A stretch of DNA of 64,000 nucleotides from Massilia pinisoli (GTDB lineage: Bacteria; Pseudomonadota; Gammaproteobacteria; Burkholderiales; Burkholderiaceae_D). The stretch lies in contig NZ_JANUGW010000013.1 in the NCBI RefSeq assembly GCF_024753285.1, positions 1-64,000 on the forward strand. The letters run 5' to 3'. A model generated the notes under the pieces. It was not told where the DNA came from, did not search any database, and saw only the letters and a list, made by a program, of their open reading frames with translations. Both the position numbers and the translations under genes were made by a program. Shown piece by piece: positions 1-7,573 of the stretch; position 1 is the stretch's first letter; every line of letters starts with the position of its first letter.

Positions 1-3
1 GGC

Positions 4-1017
4 TCAATGCGGGTGCGGGTGAGCGCCGTGATCGTGATCGTGGCCGTGATGGTCGTGGTCATGATCGTGATCGTCGTGCGCATGCGCCTCAAGCCCATCG
101 TGCAGGCTGCAGCTGCTGTGCTTGGTCGTGCCCTGCTCGACCTGCAGCGTGCAGTGGTGGATAGAAAAATACTCGCGCAAGTGGCCGATGATGTCGTCGA
201 TGGCCGCATCGCCCGGATAGCCGGCCGGCATGACGAGGTGGGCCGTCAGCGCCGTCTCCGTCGTGCTCATCGCCCAGATGTGGACGTCGTGCACTTCCGT
301 CACGCCGGGTTGCGCGGCGAGGAACGCCGTCACGGCGGTCGCATCGACGCTGGCCGGCACGGCCGCCAGCACCATCTGGATCGACTCCTTCAGCAGCGAC
401 CACGTGCCGACGACGATCACGACGACGAGCAGGAGGCTCACGACCGGGTCGAGCCACGTCCAGCCCGTGTAGATGATGACGACGCCAGAGACGACCACGC
501 CCAGCGACAGCACGGCATCGGCCGCCATGTGCTGGTAGGCGCCGCGCACGTTGATGTCGTCCTTGCTGCCGGCCACGAACAGCCAGGCCGAGAAGCCGTT
601 GATCAGCACGCCGATGAAGGCCACGATGGACACCGTCGTGCCGGCCACCGGTTCCGGATGGGCGAAGCGGCGCAGCGCTTCCCAGGCGATGGCGCCGCAC
701 GCGACCATCAGCAGCAGCGCGTTGGCGAGGGCGGCCAGGATGGTCGTCCCGCGCATGCCGTACGTGAAGCGGCGCGTCGGCATGCTTTTCGTCAGCAGGG
801 CGGCGCCCCAGGCGAGGCCCAGTCCGAGCACGTCGGACAGGTTGTGGCCGGCATCGGCCATCAGCGCCGTCGAGTTGGCGATGAACCCGTAGACGAATTC
901 GATGGCGACGAAGGCCGTGTTCAGCGCGATCGCGAGGCCGAACGCGCGGCCGTTGTCGCCCGGCGCCGGGTGGTGATGGTGGCCATGTCCATGGCCGTGG
1001 GAATGATGGTGACTCAT
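4..1017 (-). CDS. CDF-family divalent metal cation exporter, His-rich
   Basis: A 337-residue cation diffusion facilitator, expected to exchange Zn/Co/Ni/Cd for protons across the inner membrane. About six membrane segments are visible from residue 25 to 220. The two intramembrane metal sites appear as an HxxxD pattern in ADAGHNLSD and another in HMAADAV. The N-terminus (MSHHHSHGHGHG) and the last 30 residues are runs of His and Asp, typical of DmeF/CzcD-type exporters that buffer metal at the cytosolic face. The start was chosen at MSHHH because it overlaps the stop of the upstream ArsR gene by 4 bp (ATGA). The frame stays open further upstream, but that part only shadows arsR. The coupling implies metal-induced co-transcription. 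The exact metal cannot be told from sequence. Confidence 0.93.
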   Translation of the reverse strand: MSHHHSHGHGHGHHHHPAPGDNGRAFGLAIALNTAFVAIEFVYGFIANSTALMADAGHNLSDVLGLGLAWGAALLTKSMPTRRFTYGMRGTTILAALANALLLMVACGAIAWEALRRFAHPEPVAGTTVSIVAFIGVLINGFSAWLFVAGSKDDINVRGAYQHMAADAVLSLGVVVSGVVIIYTGWTWLDPVVSLLLVVVIVVGTWSLLKESIQMVLAAVPASVDATAVTAFLAAQPGVTEVHDVHIWAMSTTETALTAHLVMPAGYPGDAAIDDIIGHLREYFSIHHCTLQVEQGTTKHSSCSLHDGLEAHAHDDHDHDHDHHGHDHDHGAHPHPH

Positions 1018-1343
1018 GCGTCCAGTCCGGTGGTTGGTTCGGCGACGGGTTCGGCGATGTGTTCGAACATGTTGGAAAGCAGGCCGCTGATGTGGGCGTC
1101 GGCGGCCGCATAGAACACCTGCTTGCCCTGGCGCTCCGCCTTGACGATGCGGGCCGCGCGCAGCAGGCGCAGGTGGTGGCTGACCAGCGAACTGGACAGG
1201 TTCAATGCCCCCGCGATGTCGCCCACCGCCGTCGGCTGCGCCAGGCAGGCGAGCACGATGCGCAGGCGCGTGGGGTCGCCCAGCAGGTGGAACAGGTCGG
1301 CGAGTTCGTCGACGGCATTGTCGATGTCGTGTGGGATGTTCAT
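1014..1343 (-). CDS. ArsR/SmtB-family metal-sensing repressor
   Basis: A 109-residue winged-helix repressor (LGDPTRLRIVLAC, then the recognition helix region SSSLVSHHLRLLR). The C-terminal helix reads DAHISGLLSNMFEHIAE. This matches the DxH-x10-HxxE/H alpha-5 metal site of SmtB/CzrA, so a Zn/Co/Ni-type sensor is more likely than an arsenic sensor. The ArsR alpha-3 ELCVCDL cysteine motif is absent. It overlaps the CDF exporter by 4 bp and should derepress it when metal is bound. No good Shine-Dalgarno precedes the ATG, and the operator lies only 9-26 bp upstream, so the mRNA leader must be very short. Confidence 0.92.
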   Translation of the reverse strand: MNIPHDIDNAVDELADLFHLLGDPTRLRIVLACLAQPTAVGDIAGALNLSSSLVSHHLRLLRAARIVKAERQGKQVFYAAADAHISGLLSNMFEHIAEPVAEPTTGLDA

Positions 1344-1351
1344 ACTTAACG

Positions 1352-1369
1352 TGTGAAGAACTGTTCACA
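1352..1369 (-). promoter_or_regulatory. Operator palindrome for the ArsR/SmtB repressor
   Basis: A perfect inverted repeat TGTGAA-N6-TTCACA lies just upstream of the arsR-like start. It resembles the imperfect dyads bound by SmtB/CzrA-class repressors (TGAACA...TATTCA type). Binding here would cover the promoter of the regulator-exporter operon. The assignment rests on position and symmetry. Confidence 0.7.
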
Positions 1370-1537
1370 TGCTAAGCGCATAGGTGTGGCGGGCGCAAGG
1401 GATATCGTTGTTCTCCTGCCGCCTGGTGTTGTCCGGCCACTGCTTGGTATTGCATCGATGCTTGGGGTCTCGCAAAGGCGAGTTCCAGTCCAGCAGTTAT
1501 GTTTCCCATTGGAAAGTTAACTTTCTGGGAGCAACAA

Positions 1538-4500
1538 ATGTCGAGACTATTCCAAAGCTTCACGCGAGCTAGGCCTCTTGCACACGCAATGCTCATTGTT
1601 TTCATGCTTACGTTGACAGGGCGTGTGAGCGCCGGTGAGACCGCGTTTCCAGTCGGAACGAAGGGGTGGTGGTATTACATTAATGCATACGCTTCCGGGT
1701 ATGCGGCAAGTCCTGAAGAGGCATGCACACTGAACGCAAAAAATCATATGGGTACGCATTTGGTCGACATGAGTGCCCCTGTCGGCCCCGAACTCAGAAT
1801 TCATTGCAAATATCCACATTTCTATGCAATCGGTGGCATAGACTGGTTTTCTTCAACGCATCTCGATTGTGAGTTTGGTTATCGACCAACTCCTGATGGT
1901 ATTTGCGCAAAGGCGACTGAGCCTCCGCCTCCGTTAAGTTGTCAACAGGGCCAGCCCGGCTATGGAATCGGTAACCCAGTGATCGTGGCCAGCGGCGCCA
2001 AAGTGCAGAGTGAAACGGATTCGGTTGGCGCAGCGTCAAGTACTCTGAAGGTTGAGCGCACATATCGAGTTTTCAGAAGTGTGATCAATGGCACATCCGG
2101 AGGACAAGGCTGGTCGTTCTGGTTCGACCGTGCCTTCGTAGTCACGCAGCGAAGCGACGACGGACGCCCGACACTGATCGAGGCGGCGGACAGCGACGGC
2201 ACATATCTGAAATTCGTCTGGAACCCCGCCATCCAAAAGTACGTATCAAGCTACGACAAGTCGGCAACCCTCGAGGCACTTACTTCCTCGTTCGACGACT
2301 GGTTGCTCACCTATCGGGGGCGGGTTGACCGATACCAGAAGCGCGTGGCAGGAGAAAGTACGGGTTTCGTTCTGGTGAGTTCCCGGAGACTGGACGGTTC
2401 CGTACAAAATTACATCTATAAACCGGGCAGCTTTCTCGTACAACAAATTACCGATGAACGTGGGCGAATTCTCGTCGTAACTTGGGGAGCAAATCACCAA
2501 GTCGCGTCAATCAGCGGCCCCGAAGGAAGTGTGCGCTATCAATACGATTTTCCCTGGGGCAGTTATCCATCATTTGGGCAATTCTTGCGCCTGACCTCCG
2601 TGCAATACGTCGATGCAGTCGGGGCATCGATCGGCACGAAGCAATACCATTACGAGGATCCAAACAATATATTCTTGCTAACGGGGATTGCCGACGAAAA
2701 TGGGAACCGTTTCGCCTCCTACGCGTACGATAGCGCGGGCCGCGTCATCTCGTCCGAACATGGCGGCGGAGCCTATCGTTACAGCTTTGCTTATCCCGAC
2801 AATAATAACCGCATTGTTACCGATCCCTTGGGGGCTCAACGCACGTTGGGGCTTCGATATATTAATGATGTGGGCTTGGTGACAGGCGAAAGTCAGCCCG
2901 GCGGATCTGGCTGCTCACCAGGATCAAGTGCTATTTCGCATGATGTGTCAGGTAGTATCAGTAGCCGGACCGATTTCAATGGCTACAAAATTTGCTATCA
3001 GCATGACTCGCGCGCTTTGGAAACGAGCCGGGTCAGTGGCCTCCTGAGCAGCGACGCCTGCCCGGCCAGCGGTACGTCCGCTCTGACCGGCAATAGTGCA
3101 CGCCGCACGAGTACCCGGTGGCACCCAGACTTCCCGCTTCAAACTGCTGTAGCGGAGGTGGGGCGCATCACGACTTATCTCTACAATGGCCAGCCGGACG
3201 CTGCAGGAAAAATCGCCGAGTGTGCACACGGGGCAGTCTTGCCGAACGGGAAACCGTTGCCGCTGCTGTGCGCAATGACGATGCAGGCAACAACGGATGC
3301 GAACGGTGCGAACGGTTTTTCTGCCAAAAGCATCGGGACACCACGCGCCTGGACCTACACCTACAACGCCAACGGTCAGCTCCTGACGTCGACCGGTCCT
3401 CAAGATGCCAGCGGGCGCCGCGCGGTCGAGACGCGCACCTATTATCAGGATACGACTGCAACCCATTATGCCGGCGATCTGGCCAGTGTCACCAATGCCG
3501 CAGGCGAGGCGACTCAGTATCTCGCGTACTCGCCAGCGGGCTTGGCAACAAGTATCCGCCAGCCCAACGGGCAACTCGTGACGCTGGGCTATGGCCAAGG
3601 CGGACGCTTGCTGAACATTGCGATAGAAGATGGACACGGAAGCGTCGAGCGCAGTGAGTTCAAATACGACGCCGTCGGCAACCTGACCGGCGCAACGGCG
3701 CCAGATGGATCGTCGCTTACCTACGCCTACGATGCAGCCCATCGTCTGACCGATGTGGCCGACAATGCTGGCAATCGCAAACACCTCGACCTGGATGGCA
3801 TGGGTAACGTCGTGCAGGAACAGCACTATGGCCCGGGTAGCGAACTGGCATGGAAACAGACGCGTTCGTTCGACGTACTGAACCGTCTCCAGTTCGAGCA
3901 GCGCGGGCTTCAACAGGCGGGAACGTCGTTTGAATACGATCGAAACGGTAATCTCACCAAGCTCATCGATCAGCTGGGCCGCAACACCACTAAACAGTAC
4001 GACAGCCATAACCGCGTCTTGCGCGAGCAATTGCCTTCGCCCTCAACGAACGCCAGCCGCCCCAGCATCGATTACACCTATGACCGGCAAGACCAACTGC
4101 TCGCGGTGCAGGATCCCAAAGGCTTCGTGACGCGCTACACGTTCGATGGTTTTGGCGAACGAACCGTTCTCTCCAGCCCGGACACCGGCGTCAGCGCCTT
4201 CGTGTTCGATGGCGCTGGTAACCTGACGTCCAGCACGGACGCCCGCAGTGTCGTCACGCGCTATGCCTACGATGCGGCCGGACGTGTCACGCATGCCGGT
4301 ACCAGCAGCTTCGAATTCGGCGCTCCCGGTACTGCAGGAGCTGGGCTCCTGATTGTCATGCATGACGATTCCGGGCAGACCGCATTCGGTTATGACGGCT
4401 TTGGCAGACTGATTTCCAAGACCCAGAGCGTCACCGGGATCAATGCTCGGACATTCAAGGTGGGATACGCCTACGGCGCGAGCGGTGCCGGCACCGGGCA

Positions 4501-6124
4501 CGTGTCCTCGGTGACTTACCCCAGTGGGAACCGGATCGACATCGACTACGACAGCAGCGGGCGCCCGCACAGCCTGCGACTGCTGGCGCCCGGCGCGGCG
4601 CAGCCAGTCTTCCTGCTGAGCGAGATTAGCTACCGCCCGTTTGGCGCCGTGAGCGGCTGGACCTGGGGCATTGGCACGAACCAGTCGAACACCTACACGA
4701 GGGCATTCGATCTCGAAGGACATCTCGTCAGCTATCCGCTTGGCTATCCCGGCAAAAACGGCGTGATCCGGACCCTGCATTACGACGCGGCTGGACGCAT
4801 TATGGGCACCACCCATACCGGTACCGCCCGCGCCAGTGCACTGGACCAGACCTATCATTACGACGACCTGGACCGACTGACGGGCTTCGATGCGGCCGGT
4901 ACGCGTCAGCGATACGCCTACGACCTGAACGGCAACCGCTCACAGGTCACGTTCGGCAGCGCTTCCTATGCCTATACGCTCAATCCGACCAGCAACCGCT
5001 TGGACGCCACCGAGGGCCCCGCTCCGCGTAAGGTCAATACCTATGACAAAGCGGGCAACCTGACGGGTGACGGCACCATCAGCTACACCTATGGCGCCAA
5101 CGGACGCATGGAAACCGCGTCGGCCGCCGGCATGACCACCCGCTATCGCTACAACGGACGCGGCGAGCGCGTCGTCAAGACTTCCTCCGCTGGCTCGACC
5201 TATTATGTCTATGACGAGCAGGGCCACTTGCTGGGTGAATACGACGCGACCGGTAAACCTGTGCAGGAGACGGTCTATCTGGACGACTTGCCGGTTGCGG
5301 TGATCAAGCCGGGTGTGTCCGGTCCCGCCGTCTACGATGTGTATGCTGACCATCTGCATGTGCCGCGCGTGCTGACACGGGCGAGCGATCAGCAGATGGT
5401 CTGGCGCTGGGACCATGCCGATCCGTTCGGTCTGCTTCCGCCCGATGAGAATCCGAGCGGGCTTGGAACGTTTATCTACAACCTGCGCTTTCCGGGGCAG
5501 GTCTTTGATAAGGAGACGAACAATCACTACAACTACTTCAGGGATTATGACCCGCAGACGGGGCGGTATGTCCAAAGCGATCCAATCGGACTAGCTGCTG
5601 GCATAAATACGTACATATATGTGGGAGGGGACCCGTTGTCGGTGATTGATCCCTATGGTTTGTGGGGTGTGGCAGATCTTCCAAGCATCCCGCAGCCCGC
5701 ACTTGATTTCGCGACAGGCGTTGCGGATGCTGCGTCATTGGGCCTCGGACCTTTGGCACGTCAGGCTCTTGATATTAACGGTAGCGTGAACCGTTGTTCT
5801 AAGGCCTACGCGGCCGGAGAGTGGGCATCCGTTGCCCTTGGGGCCGGCCGTATGGCGTACGCGGGCATTGCAAAAGTCGGTGCCGCTGCTGCTGCAGACG
5901 GGGCGGCGGCCATAGCGTTCCGCAATGGACTGAAGCGCATTATGAGAGGACCGCTCGCAGGGTCCAATTATCGCATCAAGAATTACGAGGATTTGCTAGC
6001 CAAGTACGGCTCGGATGAAGCAATTCAAGCTGCGGCGGGAAGGACCAATTCGGCGGTGAATGCGGTCGGTGCAGATCTGGGAATTGGCGGCGCCGTCGAT
6101 GCTGCAACTTGCGGATGCCACTGA
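1538..6124 (+). CDS. Sec-exported RHS/YD-repeat polymorphic toxin-like protein
   Basis: A 1,528-residue RHS protein. The start is ATG 1538, preceded by GGGAG; an in-frame ATG at 1499 lacks this site. Residues 1-32 form a signal peptide ending VSA. A GNPV...G.K entry segment then leads to dozens of YD repeats (YDAAGR, YDSSGR types). The hallmark core end RDYDPQTGRYVQSDPIGL lies near residue 1335, followed by DPYGLWG near 1371. The last ~155 residues are a non-repeat tip, the usual place for a toxin domain. The tip is Ala/Gly-rich (GAAAAADGAAAIAF), ends CGCH, and I cannot place it in a known toxin family. No VgrG, PAAR or Eag gene is nearby, so export is probably Sec-based. Base composition is lower in GC than in flanking genes in the first 1.5 kb. 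Confidence 0.92.
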   Translation: MSRLFQSFTRARPLAHAMLIVFMLTLTGRVSAGETAFPVGTKGWWYYINAYASGYAASPEEACTLNAKNHMGTHLVDMSAPVGPELRIHCKYPHFYAIGGIDWFSSTHLDCEFGYRPTPDGICAKATEPPPPLSCQQGQPGYGIGNPVIVASGAKVQSETDSVGAASSTLKVERTYRVFRSVINGTSGGQGWSFWFDRAFVVTQRSDDGRPTLIEAADSDGTYLKFVWNPAIQKYVSSYDKSATLEALTSSFDDWLLTYRGRVDRYQKRVAGESTGFVLVSSRRLDGSVQNYIYKPGSFLVQQITDERGRILVVTWGANHQVASISGPEGSVRYQYDFPWGSYPSFGQFLRLTSVQYVDAVGASIGTKQYHYEDPNNIFLLTGIADENGNRFASYAYDSAGRVISSEHGGGAYRYSFAYPDNNNRIVTDPLGAQRTLGLRYINDVGLVTGESQPGGSGCSPGSSAISHDVSGSISSRTDFNGYKICYQHDSRALETSRVSGLLSSDACPASGTSALTGNSARRTSTRWHPDFPLQTAVAEVGRITTYLYNGQPDAAGKIAECAHGAVLPNGKPLPLLCAMTMQATTDANGANGFSAKSIGTPRAWTYTYNANGQLLTSTGPQDASGRRAVETRTYYQDTTATHYAGDLASVTNAAGEATQYLAYSPAGLATSIRQPNGQLVTLGYGQGGRLLNIAIEDGHGSVERSEFKYDAVGNLTGATAPDGSSLTYAYDAAHRLTDVADNAGNRKHLDLDGMGNVVQEQHYGPGSELAWKQTRSFDVLNRLQFEQRGLQQAGTSFEYDRNGNLTKLIDQLGRNTTKQYDSHNRVLREQLPSPSTNASRPSIDYTYDRQDQLLAVQDPKGFVTRYTFDGFGERTVLSSPDTGVSAFVFDGAGNLTSSTDARSVVTRYAYDAAGRVTHAGTSSFEFGAPGTAGAGLLIVMHDDSGQTAFGYDGFGRLISKTQSVTGINARTFKVGYAYGASGAGTGHVSSVTYPSGNRIDIDYDSSGRPHSLRLLAPGAAQPVFLLSEISYRPFGAVSGWTWGIGTNQSNTYTRAFDLEGHLVSYPLGYPGKNGVIRTLHYDAAGRIMGTTHTGTARASALDQTYHYDDLDRLTGFDAAGTRQRYAYDLNGNRSQVTFGSASYAYTLNPTSNRLDATEGPAPRKVNTYDKAGNLTGDGTISYTYGANGRMETASAAGMTTRYRYNGRGERVVKTSSAGSTYYVYDEQGHLLGEYDATGKPVQETVYLDDLPVAVIKPGVSGPAVYDVYADHLHVPRVLTRASDQQMVWRWDHADPFGLLPPDENPSGLGTFIYNLRFPGQVFDKETNNHYNYFRDYDPQTGRYVQSDPIGLAAGINTYIYVGGDPLSVIDPYGLWGVADLPSIPQPALDFATGVADAASLGLGPLARQALDINGSVNRCSKAYAAGEWASVALGAGRMAYAGIAKVGAAAAADGAAAIAFRNGLKRIMRGPLAGSNYRIKNYEDLLAKYGSDEAIQAAAGRTNSAVNAVGADLGIGGAVDAATCGCH

Positions 6125-6294
6125 TGAAAAGAGCACTTTATATACTGACCTGGCTCGTCATTTCTTTGCTGGCCGGCGCGGTGGGCCACTATTTCTTCAC
6201 GGTCAATTTTTGGGTAGCCTCATTGATCGCCGGGTTAGCGTTGATTGTAAACGGACTGATTGCTGAGTGGGAAGACCGTCGAGGTGATCGTTAA
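6124..6294 (+). CDS. Small membrane protein, candidate immunity to the RHS tip
   Basis: A 56-residue ORF starting at MKRALY. Its ATG shares one base with the TGA stop of the RHS gene, so translation is probably coupled. It has two hydrophobic segments (about 5-27 and 30-47) and a charged tail EWEDRRGDR. Immunity genes sit directly behind RHS tips, and an inner-membrane immunity protein would fit a toxin acting at the membrane. This role is inferred from position only; no homologue is recognised. Confidence 0.5.
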   Translation: MKRALYILTWLVISLLAGAVGHYFFTVNFWVASLIAGLALIVNGLIAEWEDRRGDR

Positions 6295-6330
6295 AGGCTA
6301 ATGGCATGGCGGCGCATGCGTTAAATGCCT

Positions 6331-6774
6331 CGCTGGTCCGGTGCATCAAGCGTGCCAGCACAAGCAGCTTCGAAATGGCACTTCTGGTACTGCCGAAGCA
6401 AGGCGCCTGATTGTCATGCGTGACGAGTCCCGGCAGACCACGTTCGGCTGTGACGGCTTTGGCAGGCGGATATCCAAGACCCGGAGCGTCACCGGGACCG
6501 CTTTTCGGATCGAGATTGACTACAACAGCAGCGGGCGTCCGGTCAGTCTGCGACTGCTAGCGCCCGGCGATGCATCCAGTCTTCCTGCTCAGTGAGATTA
6601 CCTACCGCCCGTTTGGTGCTGTGAGCGGCTAGACTTGGGGCACTGGCACGAACCCATTGAATACCTATGCCAGGGCATTTGACCTCGAAGGAAACCTCGT
6701 CAGCTATCCGCTTGGCTATCCCGGCAAAAACGACGTGATCCGGACCCTGCATTACGACGCGGCTGGACGCATTA
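6331..6774 (+). pseudogene. Decayed RHS fragment (partial duplicate of the upstream RHS core)
   Basis: The stretch aligns with roughly 4285-4800 of the intact RHS gene. Examples are LIVMRDESRQTTFGCDGFGR against LIVMHDDSGQTAFGYDGFGR, and near-identity over 6690-6774. An internal deletion of about 80 bp removes the GYAYGASGAG segment, and later parts carry a frameshift and an in-frame TAG near 6630. It has no start or stop of its own. It looks like the scar of a displaced RHS copy; the toxin tip belonging to it is gone. It fills most of the gap between the RHS unit and the plsC-like gene. Confidence 0.8.
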
Positions 6775-6940
6775 CCGTCACAATGAGTCAGGCGGGTTGT
6801 TGACCGAATGTCTTTGCCTCACGCAACATTACTGCCGGCGCTGCGATACAATTATCGTTGTCGCAAGAACGATCCGGACGAGCGCACACACAGCGGCTGC
6901 CTGTCCTAGACGCGCATTGCTCAATAATCCCGTTCCGCCC

Positions 6941-7570
6941 ATGGCCAATACTTCGTCTGCCCCCACTAGATTGCCACTCTTCATCCGCGTGCTGAGAAGC
7001 CTCATGTCGCGCGTCGGCAAGGTCACGGTGACGGGGACCGAGCACCTGAATGGCCCGGTCGGAAAAATCATCGTCTGCAATCACGTAGGCTGGGCGGATC
7101 CGTTATGGATCGGCTACGCGGTCCTGCCGCGCGTGCTGCACCAGATGGCCAAAAAAGAGCTTTTCGATCACCCGATCAGCGGCTGGTTCGTACGCTCCGG
7201 AGGCGGGTTCCCGGTCGATCGGAGCAATCCTTCGACGGCCACCATCAAGCACGCGGTCTCGCTCGTCGAGCAGGGCAACCTGGTGCTGATCTTCCCCGTG
7301 GGGACGCGCAATCAGGACAATGCGGACGCCAAGCGGGGCGCCGCGACGATCGCGTTGCGCGCTCGCGGAGAAATCGTGCCTGCCCATTATCAGGGACCCG
7401 ACCGGATCCGTTTCTCCGATCTGTTCCGCCGGCCGACGATTCGCATCACATTTGGCCCGGCCGTCGCCGTGCCGCCAGATGCCACCGTCAATAAAGTGAC
7501 GGCGCTGCAGTTGACGAATGAACTCGACCAGGCGATGCAACTGGTATCGCAGCAAGCAGTGCCTGCCTGA
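6941..7570 (+). CDS. PlsC-like 1-acyl-glycerol-3-phosphate acyltransferase
   Basis: A 209-residue LPLAT-fold acyltransferase that moves an acyl chain to a lysophospholipid at the membrane. The catalytic HX4D box is NHVGWAD (about residues 47-52). The second block is FPVGTR, where most PlsC proteins have FPEGTR: the usual Glu is Val. The start was chosen at MANTSS; the frame runs upstream into the RHS relic without support. It is followed after 3 bp by the stop of a convergent peptidase gene. Substrate (phospholipid or ornithine lipid) is open, and the Glu-to-Val change could alter substrate binding. Confidence 0.85.
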   Translation: MANTSSAPTRLPLFIRVLRSLMSRVGKVTVTGTEHLNGPVGKIIVCNHVGWADPLWIGYAVLPRVLHQMAKKELFDHPISGWFVRSGGGFPVDRSNPSTATIKHAVSLVEQGNLVLIFPVGTRNQDNADAKRGAATIALRARGEIVPAHYQGPDRIRFSDLFRRPTIRITFGPAVAVPPDATVNKVTALQLTNELDQAMQLVSQQAVPA

Positions 7571-7573
7571 CGT

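Noticed and set aside
1018..1368. Upstream in-frame extension of the CDF exporter
   Set aside because: The extra 117 codons are Arg/Pro-rich, overlap arsR in another frame and lack a ribosome site. The MSHHH start with an ATGA overlap is far better.
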